Notes: generated by a model not told the origin, from the letters alone. Shown: positions 1 to 6,341, counted from the first letter of the stretch. The stretch is 9,538 nucleotides of DNA from an uncultured Erysipelotrichaceae bacterium (GCA_905201565.1 CAJKOS010000062.1:1-9538); one strand, 5' to 3'. Translations and numbers: made by a program.

Positions 1-177
1 CAGGTTGCGGAACTGGCGCTTCTTCTGCTTACGGCCAATGTAAGAATAACGCTGGCTGCGCATTACCTGTTCATGCGCTGTTCTGTAAAGAAGATGCTTG
101 GAACCAAAATAACCTTTGGCAAGCTTCAAGACCTTCTTGCGTCTGTTACGTGTAGGTGTAGATCCTTTTACTCTCAT
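1..177 (-). CDS. rplT: 50S ribosomal protein L20 (partial, 3' end outside window)
   Basis: Only the first 59 codons are present; the gene continues past position 1. The N-terminus [20 protein letters not shown], then [20 protein letters not shown] and [16 protein letters not shown], is the highly basic, well-conserved beginning of bacterial L20, a primary 23S rRNA-binding assembly protein of the large subunit that is usually about 115-120 residues long. The ATG at 177 has a perfect AGGAGG (188-193) 10 nt upstream. It is the last gene seen in the infC-rpmI-rplT order, which is conserved across bacteria, and it starts 18 nt after the rpmI stop. In Bacillota L20 is also the feedback regulator of this operon, acting on the leader upstream of infC, so this protein probably controls its own synthesis (known for B. 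subtilis, inferred here). Confidence 0.97.
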   Translation of the reverse strand, partial: MRVKGSTPTRNRRKKVLKLAKGYFGSKHLLYRTAHEQVMRSQRYSYIGRKQKKRQFRNL

Positions 178-195
178 CTTTACTTAACCTCCTGA

Positions 196-417
196 TTAAC
201 CCTGCAGCAGCTGTCTGTCGCGCTTGAAATCACTGCTTGTTGCAACTGTCTCCTTGCGAAGGTGCATCTTCTGCTTGTGAGACTTGTTTGCTGCGAAATG
301 GGATACATAGTTGTGCTGAGTGATAATCTTACCACTGCCTGTAATCTTACAGCGCTTAGCGAAGGTCTTCTTTGTCTTCATCTTGATCTTCTTCGGCTTT
401 CTTGCTTTTGCTTTCAT
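196..417 (-). CDS. rpmI: 50S ribosomal protein L35 with N-terminal basic extension
   Basis: A 73-residue, very basic protein. The core from about residue 12 (KMKTKKTFAKRCKITGSGKI, then SHFAANKSHKQKMHLRKE and DFKRDRQLL) matches L35, a small protein of the 50S subunit. Family members usually begin MPKMKTKK and are about 64-66 residues, so this one carries roughly nine extra N-terminal residues (KAKARKPKK). The ATG at 415-417 is preferred because AAAGGAG (425-431) sits 7 nt upstream, whereas the internal ATG at codon 13 has only a GAAGAAG-like stretch before it. The ribosome binding site overlaps the infC stop codon (430-432), suggesting translational coupling. Identity is secure; the exact start is likely but not proven. 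Confidence 0.95.
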   Translation of the reverse strand: MKAKARKPKKIKMKTKKTFAKRCKITGSGKIITQHNYVSHFAANKSHKQKMHLRKETVATSSDFKRDRQLLQG

Positions 418-429
418 ACTTCTTCTCCT

Positions 430-981
430 TTACTTACCTTTTTTGGGCGCAAATACAACTGACATTGTATTGCCTTCCATACTTGGGGCTTTCTCGACAT
501 TTGCGATATCCGAGATGTTTTCTGTAAATCTGTTCAACACTTCACGTCCAACTTCCTGACGGGTGATCATGCGGCCTCTGAACCGCATATCAATTCTGAC
601 TTTCTGACCATCCTGAATCCATTCACGGGAACGGTTCAATTTGGTTTCGAAATCGTGCTGATCGATAACCGGTGATACGCGCAGCGCCTTGACTTCTGTC
701 ACATGCTGCTTCTTCTTTGCTTCTCTGGCCTTCTTCTGTGCCTCGAAGTGATATTTGCCGTAATCAAGGATCTTGCAGACAGGTGTCTTCGCATTTGGGG
801 CAACACATAACAGGTCAAGATTCATATCATATGCCTTGTCGAGTGCCTCGTGGCGGGACATCGTACCGAGCTGTTCCCCATCCGGTCCGATGACAAGCAC
901 TTCCCGGAAGCGGATATTCTCGTTAACCAGATCTTCAGGTCCCTTTTTACCGCTGTTGTTGTTTCTTCTGAACTTTGCCAA
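430..981 (-). CDS. infC: Translation initiation factor IF-3, TTG start
   Basis: IF3 binds the 30S subunit, blocks premature 50S joining and checks start-codon/initiator-tRNA pairing. From the TTG at 981 the protein is 183 residues, a normal IF3 length. The IF3-N domain covers about 17-86 (NENIRFREVLVIGPDGEQLG, LLCVAPNAKTPVCKILDYGK). A lysine-rich linker follows (KKAREAKKKQ, about 83-92), then the IF3-C domain to the end (KALRVSPVIDQHDFETKLNR, VRIDMRFRGR, APKKGK). The TTG start is chosen because a perfect AGGAGG (987-992) lies 5 nt upstream and the conserved protein begins right after it. An in-frame ATG at 1041 would add 20 residues but has no ribosome binding site and lies across the leader hairpin. 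Rare start codons are typical of infC and allow IF3 autoregulation in other species. First gene of the infC-rpmI-rplT operon. Confidence 0.95.
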   Translation of the reverse strand: MAKFRRNNNSGKKGPEDLVNENIRFREVLVIGPDGEQLGTMSRHEALDKAYDMNLDLLCVAPNAKTPVCKILDYGKYHFEAQKKAREAKKKQHVTEVKALRVSPVIDQHDFETKLNRSREWIQDGQKVRIDMRFRGRMITRQEVGREVLNRFTENISDIANVEKAPSMEGNTMSVVFAPKKGK

Positions 982-986
982 GTAAA

Positions 987-992
987 CCTCCT
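987..992 (-). promoter_or_regulatory. infC ribosome binding site that fixes the TTG start
   Basis: AGGAGG on the minus strand, 5 nt before TTG at 981-979. It decides the start codon: the in-frame ATG at 1041 has no comparable sequence. It lies only about 14 nt past the leader terminator hairpin. Confidence 0.85.
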
Positions 993-997
993 GTAAT

Positions 998-1029
998 AAT
1001 TGAAAAGCAGGTACGGAAGCCGCACCTGC
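998..1029 (-). terminator. Intrinsic terminator/attenuator in the infC leader
   Basis: On the minus strand the arms GCAGGTGCGG (1029-1020) and CCGTACCTGC (1016-1007) pair over 10 bp, including one G-T wobble, around a CTT loop. The stem is followed by TTTTCAATT. It lies between the infC promoter and the infC ribosome binding site, the position expected for a transcription attenuator. The T-run is interrupted, so termination may be partial, as needed for a regulated leader. Confidence 0.75.
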
Positions 1030-1130
1030 CATTTTACCCATACAAGATAATCCGGCATTACTACCCAGCTCCTATAGGAACTCGGGTGAGAAGCGGTGCT
1101 TCTTCTTTCCGTTTTTCAGATTACTCGAAT

Positions 1131-1159
1131 ATTAAATACAATTATCCAGCTTTTGTCAA
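1131..1159 (-). promoter_or_regulatory. Sigma-A type promoter for infC-rpmI-rplT
   Basis: Minus strand: TTGACA (1159-1154), 17-nt spacer, TTTAAT (1136-1131). That is a perfect -35, the ideal spacing and a 5/6 match to TATAAT. The -35 begins 2 nt past the TAG stop of the Asp23-like gene, so this promoter separates ribosomal-protein expression from the upstream genes. Predicted start of transcription is near 1124. Confidence 0.85.
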
Positions 1160-1161
1160 CA

Positions 1162-1488
1162 CTAAATTTCAAATCCATCCACATTGACCGTTACATTATC
1201 TGCCTTGAAGCCGGTCATGAACAGAATGTTTTCGTAAATCTTGTTCTGCAAAAGTTCTGCAGTCGCATTGACATTAGCGCCATACTTCACGCGGATGTCT
1301 GCAGTGATGGATAATACGCCATGATCAATTCTGATATTGACCGGTTTGTTGAACCGTGTTCCCTTGATTGGAAGAGCATTATCAATATCGGAAATACTGA
1401 TTTCAGCGATGGATTCGAATACTGATTTGTTGATGGCAATCAACCCATTTTCATTCTTTTTGTCTAATACAATGTAATCCTGTGCCAT
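1162..1488 (-). CDS. Asp23/Gls24-family (DUF322) protein
   Basis: A 108-residue cytosolic protein with no signal peptide or membrane segment. The order of motifs fits the Asp23/Gls24 family: GLIAINKSVFESIAE near the N-terminus, then VNIRIDHGVLSITADIRVKY, then YGANVNATAELLQNKIYEN, then a closing MTGFKADNVTVNVDGFEI. Known members include staphylococcal Asp23, which is linked to envelope stress and membrane anchoring, and Bacillus YqhY/YloU; the biochemical role of most is unsettled. The ATG at 1488 follows AGAGGTG with 5 nt spacing, and an extended -10 lies at 1509-1517. Its stop abuts the infC promoter. Its product probably does not act directly in translation initiation; the gene order may be incidental. 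Family call firm, function unknown. Confidence 0.85.
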   Translation of the reverse strand: MAQDYIVLDKKNENGLIAINKSVFESIAEISISDIDNALPIKGTRFNKPVNIRIDHGVLSITADIRVKYGANVNATAELLQNKIYENILFMTGFKADNVTVNVDGFEI

Positions 1489-1508
1489 AGTTTCACCTCT
1501 TGCTTATT

Positions 1509-1517
1509 ATTATAGCA
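1509..1517 (-). promoter_or_regulatory. Extended -10 promoter of the Asp23-like gene
   Basis: TGCTATAAT on the minus strand is a perfect TGnTATAAT. It sits 20 nt before the ATG at 1488 and just beyond the 3' end of the RelA/SpoT-like gene. No good -35 (closest TTTCAA at 17-nt spacing), which is usual for extended -10 promoters. Confidence 0.65.
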
Positions 1518-1527
1518 AAAACCGCTT

Positions 1528-2900
1528 TCATTTGAAAACAACCGATATCTGATGTGTTAATGTTGCGGAGATTGCGGAAGCATTTTCATGGAATTCTTCT
1601 ACCGTCTCATACTTTTCCATACAGAATTCGACAAATCTTCTGAATAGTGAAGAAATGTGCAGCAATGTATCTTCATGCACCATCTCTATCACCTTCTGGT
1701 CAGCGATCGCCTGTGCGGTGACCGTAAGGAAGAAATGGTGAATCTTGTCTGCCTCTTCTCTTCCAAAGGACATAAAGGATTCTTCAAACCATCCCGGCTG
1801 AACGATTAACATCCGTATAACATGCACAAAGTCATCGAGATCTTCATAATTGTTGCCCGGCTGTAAGGAAAACAGCATGGCAAAGAAGATATGCCACTGG
1901 AAGTCCTTATTCATGACATCCACCCAGAACTTGCCGAGGATATCACAGAACGGATCATCGCTTGCATATGGTTTTTCAAGGAATATCTCTTCCTTCATAT
2001 CGAGGTCCATCTCAGAAAGGTAGTTGAGATGTTCCAGGTAGTTGACCATCATCTCCCGGTTGTGGTCACCATTGATGAAGTCGCGGATATAGATATATTG
2101 GGCAAGTATAGCACTGCACTTTTTGAAGTCCGTTGTAAAGCCGACAGATTCTATCATCTTCTTGTTAACGAGGTCATTGACAGACCTTGCCACGAATACC
2201 TTGAACCCCTTTTCATCCATGCCGATCTGCTTTCTTTTCGATTGTTCTGAGATTTCGTCATACATGATCTCCAATTGTCTGTCGACAACATCAAGGTTAT
2301 CGCGGATGGCGCCGAGCATCGATTTGTTAAAGCGGTCATAGACGACAAATTCCGGGTTTTTGTAAACAACCTGGTGTTCGATTTCACTCCAGAAATTATG
2401 CACGAGGGACTTTATCTGCAATTCGTAATTGATCCGGTTGCCATTAAACAGATAATACCCATCAATCCGGTAGATGGTAAAGCCATTGCGCTGGTACTGA
2501 GGCTGCGGCATGACGAGGTTGAGATAGACCTTGTCATCTTCCAGGCACTTTGCATAGCCATCTTTTCCCTGTTTTTCAAAATGTGTCAACAGCCCCTGGT
2601 ACAACTCATTTTCATTGCGGATGAAACGGCACTGGATGGTTATACCAACAAGGTCGGAAAGGTGGGCAACCGCATCTCCCCTGCTTCATATTGCAGGTAG
2701 AACTTGTTGCGGATGAGTTTCTCCTTGAGGCTGTCCACACTTTTGATGCGGCAATGGCAGTCAAGGATGATATCGGAATGTTTCTGCATCATTCTCATGT
2801 AGAGATAGCGCAATTGTCCCATCACATATTCATAACCCGCCTTGTGCAGGGAAAAATAGGAAATGGTTTCATCAATAAATTTAAATAGTTCTAGTTTCAT
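1528..2900 (-). pseudogene. RelA/SpoT-domain protein, frameshifted and with degenerate catalytic motifs
   Basis: Two reading frames join into one protein of about 457 residues. The first (ATG 2900, stop 2640-2642) holds RIKSVDSLKEKLIRNK, the basic ATP-binding stretch of the (p)ppGpp synthetase fold (residues 51-66). The second holds HLSDLVGITIQCRFI (80-94) and YELQIKSLVHNFWSEIEHQV (159-178), typical later RelA/SpoT motifs, then about 280 residues of mainly helical sequence that I do not recognise. One extra G in the GGGG run at 2678-2681 restores a continuous frame; upstream of it the second frame has a TGA, and after it the first frame has TAA, so the shift must lie in this short overlap. 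The usual G-Y-R-S-x-H motif reads GFTIYR, so synthetase activity is doubtful even if the frame is intact. It starts 6 nt after the methyltransferase stop with no clear ribosome binding site, suggesting coupling. It could be a real mutation or an assembly/sequencing error. Confidence 0.75.
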
Positions 2901-2906
2901 ACGTAA

Positions 2907-4220
2907 TTATCTCAGTCTTTGTGATTTAGGATATTTGTTCTTCAATGCCTTTCCATCGCTGTGCACTCCACCAAGGGCATAGCCGTGCCACGTTGCAGAA
3001 TACCATCCCTTTGGCAGTGCTTTTCGTATCTCTTCCCCATGCAGGTAGCGCACCGCTTCTTCATCGCTCAATTCTGCAATATTTCTGCATTTGGAATAGG
3101 CGGACATAAATAGTGCATGATCTGGTTCGAAACGCTTCCCCTTCATCGCGCCAAGCCTTACCCCCTGACAGCGGATCTTGCAATTGCCTGTTTCATAAAA
3201 CGGAGCAGTACTGCCATAGACAACATCCTGATAACTATAGAGGTAGGGATAAGGAACGGTCAGGTTATCGTTCAGGAACTGGACAGCTTCCTTAGGGATG
3301 CGTTGTGATGGTTTTTCTTTCTTGTCCCTTTGTTCACCTTCCAGTTTGCGCATCTTTGCGATGAAGTGTCCTTCTCCATGATCCATCGGGAATATGCGCA
3401 CCGCTTTTTCTGTTTCATGGGAAAGTGCAAAGGCGCGCCTTCCAAAGGAAACATCTGGCTGTTCCATGACCATGTCAGGATGCTTCTCAAGAAACTCTGC
3501 AATGACTTCTTCATTTTCTTCCATGGCAAATGTACAGGTAGAATATACAAGCACACCACCTTTGCGCAATGCGCGATAGGCATTTTCAAGAATTTCTTTC
3601 TGCCGTCTTGCACACATCTTTACAAGGTCATATGACCACTGTTCTGCAGCTTCATCATTTTTGCGCATCATGCCTTCCCCAGAACACGGAGCATCGCAGA
3701 GCACCGCATCAAAAAAGGATGGAAATGCATCGGCGATAAGCTTTGTGTCACAATTGAGCACCAGAGTGTTGGCAGCACCATGGCGGGTGATATTTTCTTC
3801 AAGTATCCGGCAGCGGGAAGAATTGATTTCATTGACGCAGAGAAAACCGGTATTGGCAAGTTTTTCAGCTATCTGGGTGCTCTTTGAACCAGGGGCAGCA
3901 CACATATCCAATACCCGCATACCCTTCTGTACATCCATGATTGTCACTGCTGAGGAAGCACTTGGTTCCTGAATATAGAAAAGACCAGCTGCCCAGGCAG
4001 GTGTAAAGCCAAGGTGTTTCTGCCCTTTGAGGTAATACCCATTATCCGCAAATGGTGAAGGATCCACATCCATTGGCATGATCGCAAAGAATTCTTCTTT
4101 TGAAAGCCGCAATGGATTGATGCGTATACCACGGGTTGCTTCTTTTTCAATAGAGGCAAGATAGGCAGGATATTCATCTTTGAGCATGTCCTGCATCCGC
4201 AACAGAAATTGTTCGTTCAT
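2907..4220 (-). CDS. RsmF-type rRNA (cytosine-5) methyltransferase (NOL1/NOP2/sun family)
   Basis: A 437-residue SAM-dependent RNA m5C methyltransferase. The SAM-binding motif is DMCAAPGSKSTQ (105-116). The two catalytic cysteines are in DAPCSGEG (Cys179, the PC motif that resolves the intermediate) and YSTCTF (Cys229, the TC nucleophile). An N-terminal RNA-binding segment (TRGIRINPLR, about 29-38) precedes the core. The C-terminal region with PKGWYSATWHGYALGGVHSD is the RsmF-like extension that helps bind 16S rRNA. Family members modify 16S rRNA near C1400-1407, but the exact site cannot be read from the sequence. The ATG overlaps the ribF stop as ATGA, with AGGAG 6 nt upstream inside ribF. 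It is the third gene of the truB-ribF operon, so RNA-modification genes bracket ribF. Confidence 0.92.
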   Translation of the reverse strand: MNEQFLLRMQDMLKDEYPAYLASIEKEATRGIRINPLRLSKEEFFAIMPMDVDPSPFADNGYYLKGQKHLGFTPAWAAGLFYIQEPSASSAVTIMDVQKGMRVLDMCAAPGSKSTQIAEKLANTGFLCVNEINSSRCRILEENITRHGAANTLVLNCDTKLIADAFPSFFDAVLCDAPCSGEGMMRKNDEAAEQWSYDLVKMCARRQKEILENAYRALRKGGVLVYSTCTFAMEENEEVIAEFLEKHPDMVMEQPDVSFGRRAFALSHETEKAVRIFPMDHGEGHFIAKMRKLEGEQRDKKEKPSQRIPKEAVQFLNDNLTVPYPYLYSYQDVVYGSTAPFYETGNCKIRCQGVRLGAMKGKRFEPDHALFMSAYSKCRNIAELSDEEAVRYLHGEEIRKALPKGWYSATWHGYALGGVHSDGKALKNKYPKSQRLR

Positions 4221-5143
4221 TTTTTACTCCTGAAATAGCTGCGCACATTCCGTCTGTCCTGTTCCAATTGCATGATCAGGTTTTCTTTGCTTTTGAATTT
4301 CATCTCACTTCTCACGAAGTGAGCAAAGTCGAGGCGCATCCACTTTCCATAAAGGTCACCAGAAAAGTCAAAGAGATTTGCTTCTACGGAAATATGATCC
4401 ATGTCATTAAAGGTCGGATTGATGCCGACATTGACCATCGCCTCATACCGTTTGTGGTCTACCTCAGCTATTGCTGCATAGACACCATTTTTCGGTAACA
4501 GATATTCTCCATCATATTGTACGTTGGCAGTTGGAAATCCCATCCCGCTGCCACGGTGTTTGCCATGGATGATCCTTCCTTCAAGACCATATGCATAGCC
4601 AAGCATCGCATTGGCTTCTTCAATTCTGCCTTCGGTAATACAGCGGGAAATGCGCGTTGAAGAGATTTTGCCCGTCTCATCTTCGACCGGTTCAATGACA
4701 CTGATTTCAAATGGAGCATGCGCAAGAAGAAACTCAGCACTGCCATTGCCATGGTAGCCAAAATGAAAGTCAAAGCCACAGACAAGTGCCTTGAGGTTCA
4801 ACGAACCAAGGATTCTGTTCAGAAAGTCAGAAGGATCCATCTCGGACATATCCCTTGTGAAATCCAGAAGGACGATGTTCTCCATACCAAGTTCCACCGC
4901 CTTGTTGATACGCTGGCGCATGGTGGTGATGTGTTTTACCTTCTGCATGCCACGTATCACAACCCATGGGTCCGGATCAAAGGTGATCATCGCTGTCTCA
5001 CATCCGTACTTTTTGGATAGTTCCACAGTTTTGGCAAGCAGTTTCTGATGACCGACATGCAATCCATCGAAATAACCGATACATGCCACAAGTGGTGTAT
5101 GGATCTTTTTGAGATTGGCTAAACTGATATGCATGATACGCAT
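4217..5143 (-). CDS. ribF: Bifunctional riboflavin kinase / FAD synthetase
   Basis: Phosphorylates riboflavin to FMN and adenylylates FMN to FAD in the cytosol. 308 residues, the usual length. The N-terminal FAD synthetase domain has the nucleotidyltransferase motif GYFDGLHVGH (23-32) and ISSTRI (160-165). The C-terminal flavokinase domain has GKHRGSGMGFPTAN (194-207), LLPKNGVYA (215-223), VNVGINPTF (237-245) and VEANLFDF, with the likely catalytic Glu254. The start chosen is the ATG at 5143, which shares its A with the truB stop (TGATG) and has AAAGGGGG (5152-5159) 8 nt upstream; an in-frame ATG 7 codons earlier lies inside truB and is less likely. truB-ribF adjacency is a common bacterial arrangement. 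No FMN riboswitch is seen, so expression probably follows truB. Confidence 0.96.
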   Translation of the reverse strand: MRIMHISLANLKKIHTPLVACIGYFDGLHVGHQKLLAKTVELSKKYGCETAMITFDPDPWVVIRGMQKVKHITTMRQRINKAVELGMENIVLLDFTRDMSEMDPSDFLNRILGSLNLKALVCGFDFHFGYHGNGSAEFLLAHAPFEISVIEPVEDETGKISSTRISRCITEGRIEEANAMLGYAYGLEGRIIHGKHRGSGMGFPTANVQYDGEYLLPKNGVYAAIAEVDHKRYEAMVNVGINPTFNDMDHISVEANLFDFSGDLYGKWMRLDFAHFVRSEMKFKSKENLIMQLEQDRRNVRSYFRSKK

Positions 5144-5988
5144 CACAACAACCCCCTTTGACAATGGTATAAACCATCTTCTCCTTTAGTATATGCCGCA
5201 AGCATTGTATCACCCTTTGTAAAGATTACCTTAGGTGCATTGCTGTGCAATGTGACATGTCTTCCTGAAAGGACATACCGTTCATAAATGCCTGCTTCCA
5301 CAAACTTCCACTCCGGATCGATGATCCGCTTTGGTTCAATAAATACCGGGTTTTCCTGCAATTGTTCAAATGTCTGTGCATCCGATAGCGAAACATCTTC
5401 AATACCCGTACGCACTAAGGATGTCATCGTTGCAAGTTCACCTAGCTCTGCAGCAAAGTCTTCAATCAATGTGCGGATATAGGTACCAGAAGAAACAACC
5501 GCATCCATGGCATAGACATCATCATGCATGTGTCTTACAGAAAGGGATGATATATGCACTTCCCTCTGCTTGCGTTCAACTTCGATGCCCTTTCTGGCAA
5601 GGTCTACCAGTTTCTGTCCATTGATTTTGATGGCAGAATACATCGGTGGTACCTGCCTGATATCACCCAGGAAGGCATGTGCCGTACGTTGCAATTCTTC
5701 CTCACTATGCAATACCGGTGCTTTCTCATCCAGTACCGTACCCCATATATCGCCAGTATCCGTGCATTTTCCCATCACGAATTCTGCCTGGTAGTGTTTA
5801 TGATCTTTAATGCAATACGGCACAAGTTTTGTATATTTGCCAAGAAGTACGATCATCACCCCTGTCGCATTAGGGTCGAGTGTACCCGTATGTCCTGCTT
5901 TTTTTTCAGAAAAGAGATTACGGCATTGCCGCACTGCCGAAAAGCTTGTCATCTCTTTTGGTTTATTCAAAATGATTACTGCGTCCAT
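5143..5988 (-). CDS. truB: tRNA pseudouridine-55 synthase
   Basis: Converts U55 of the tRNA T-loop to pseudouridine. From the ATG at 5988 the protein has 281 residues. It begins MDAVIILNKPKEMTS, the standard TruB start. The catalytic aspartate is Asp38 in AGHTGTLDPNATGVM (31-45). Other family signatures are YQAEFVMGKCTDTGDIWG, QVPPMYSAIKINGQKLVDLA and SSGTYIRTLIEDF; a short PUA-like C-terminus ends in AAYTKGEDGLYHCQRGLL. An in-frame upstream ATG at 6075 would add 29 unrelated residues across the promoter and is rejected. There is no Shine-Dalgarno sequence; a TGGTATAAT extended -10 ends only 9 nt before the ATG, which suggests a nearly leaderless mRNA. First gene of the truB-ribF-methyltransferase-RelA/SpoT unit. 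Confidence 0.96.
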   Translation of the reverse strand: MDAVIILNKPKEMTSFSAVRQCRNLFSEKKAGHTGTLDPNATGVMIVLLGKYTKLVPYCIKDHKHYQAEFVMGKCTDTGDIWGTVLDEKAPVLHSEEELQRTAHAFLGDIRQVPPMYSAIKINGQKLVDLARKGIEVERKQREVHISSLSVRHMHDDVYAMDAVVSSGTYIRTLIEDFAAELGELATMTSLVRTGIEDVSLSDAQTFEQLQENPVFIEPKRIIDPEWKFVEAGIYERYVLSGRHVTLHSNAPKVIFTKGDTMLAAYTKGEDGLYHCQRGLL

Positions 5989-5997
5989 AACGTGCGT

Positions 5998-6006
5998 ATT
6001 ATACCA
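5998..6006 (-). promoter_or_regulatory. Extended -10 promoter of truB operon, almost at the start codon
   Basis: TGGTATAAT on the minus strand is a perfect TGnTATAAT with no recognisable -35 (TCGTGT at 17-nt spacing). Only 9 nt (5989-5997) separate it from the truB ATG, so transcription would begin 2-4 nt before the ATG. Confidence 0.65.
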
Positions 6007-6082
6007 TCTTTCCGTAAGATACACGAATGAACAGAATGAAAAGATTTTCAGAAAATTTTGCGAAGAATTTTGCATTTATGTG
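6007..6082. other. AT-rich divergent intergenic spacer
   Basis: About 75 bp between the leftward truB -10 and the rightward -35 at 6083. It is rich in A and T tracts (AAAATTTTGCGAAGAATTTTGC contains a near-repeat of AATTTTGC at 6053-6060 and 6066-6073). This could act as an UP element or regulator site for the rightward promoter. No coding sequence is supported here. Confidence 0.4.
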
Positions 6083-6111
6083 TTGACATTCTTTTGTATA
6101 AAGCGTAATGT
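6083..6111 (+). promoter_or_regulatory. Promoter of the lysine-riboswitch ABC transporter operon
   Basis: Perfect -35 TTGACA (6083-6088), 17-nt spacer, then TAATGT (6106-6111), a weaker -10. Predicted transcription start is about 6118, right at the 5' strand of riboswitch helix P1, as expected. The A/T tracts just upstream may boost it. Confidence 0.65.
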
Positions 6112-6116
6112 AATGA

Positions 6117-6291
6117 CCATAGAAAACCGGATAGAGGTAGCGGCGCAGATGAGTATGGCATGGAGCTGGCAAGCTGTGAAGTGCAGGAAAGGCAATCGCC
6201 GCCGAACGTGAGCATATGGCGATATGTTCATGTGGGGATATGGAAAATATCCATATCACTCCTTCGCAAGAAGAGGCGCTATTGCTTATGG
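6117..6291 (+). promoter_or_regulatory. Lysine riboswitch (L-box) aptamer
   Basis: The conserved core is visible: GATAGAGGTAGCGGCGC (6130-6146), AGATGAGTA (6147-6155), GGAAAGGC (6186-6193) and GCCGCCGAA (6198-6206), matching remembered B. subtilis lysC and Thermotoga lysine riboswitches. Helices read by eye: P2 GCGGCG/CGCCGC, with an inner AGCT-GGCA-AGCT hairpin; P3 CGTGAGCATAT/ATATGTTCATG (11 bp with two wobbles); P4 GATATGGA/TCCATATC (8 bp); P5 CTTC-GCAA-GAAG; and P1 CCATA (6117-6121) with TATGG (6287-6291). The five-helix order and the ACT after P4 fit the family. It binds L-lysine and here lies directly upstream of a terminator and an amino-acid importer. No covariance search was run. Confidence 0.88.
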
Positions 6292-6298
6292 AACACAT

Positions 6299-6330
6299 AA
6301 ACCGTATGTAATAGAGCATACGGTTTTCTT
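6299..6330 (+). terminator. Riboswitch-controlled intrinsic terminator (expression platform)
   Basis: AAACCGTATG (6299-6308) pairs with CATACGGTTT (6317-6326), a perfect 10-bp stem with an 8-nt loop, followed by TCTTATAT so that the 3' side reads TTTTCTT. It ends just before the ribosome binding site of the first transporter gene. A competing pairing of CTTATGG (6285-6291) with CCGTATG (6302-6308) would use both the P1 3' strand and the terminator 5' arm, giving an antiterminator when lysine is absent. Confidence 0.8.
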
Positions 6331-6334
6331 ATAT

Positions 6335-6341
6335 GGAGGAG
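6335..6341 (+). promoter_or_regulatory. Ribosome binding site deciding the solute-binding protein start
   Basis: GGAGGAG, 6 nt before the ATG at 6348. It rules out the in-frame ATG at 6333, which would overlap this site and spoil the lipoprotein signal peptide. Confidence 0.85.

Larger units (their letters stand above)
982..1124 (-). promoter_or_regulatory. Structured leader RNA of the infC operon (L20-type leader)
   Basis: About 140 nt of untranslated leader lie between the predicted transcription start (about 1124) and the infC TTG. Minus-strand structure in order: AGAAGC-ACC-GCTTCT, a tight 6-bp hairpin; ACCC(G)AGTTCC-TATA-GGAGCTGGGT, about 10 bp with one bulged G; and then the terminator-like hairpin at 1007-1029. 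Known biology: in B. subtilis, L20 binds the infC leader and promotes premature termination. The same gene order and a leader with a terminal terminator hairpin support the same mechanism here. The homology of individual helices to the Rfam L20 leader is from memory of the family and was not computed. Confidence 0.75.

Noticed and set aside
2670..2690. Programmed -1 frameshifting in the RelA/SpoT-like gene
   Set aside because: No X-XXY-YYZ slippery heptamer in frame; the GGG codon would slip to AGG with a first-position mismatch.
2275..2700. 141-codon plus-strand reading frame opposite the RelA/SpoT-like gene
   Set aside because: Shadow of the coding strand whose minus-strand translation shows clear RelA/SpoT motifs.
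5554..6030. 158-codon plus-strand reading frame opposite truB
   Set aside because: Antisense to a well-conserved TruB; no ribosome binding site and no recognisable protein.
5999..6319. 106-codon minus-strand frame across the transporter leader
   Set aside because: It runs antisense through the riboswitch helices; the RNA structure explains this stretch.
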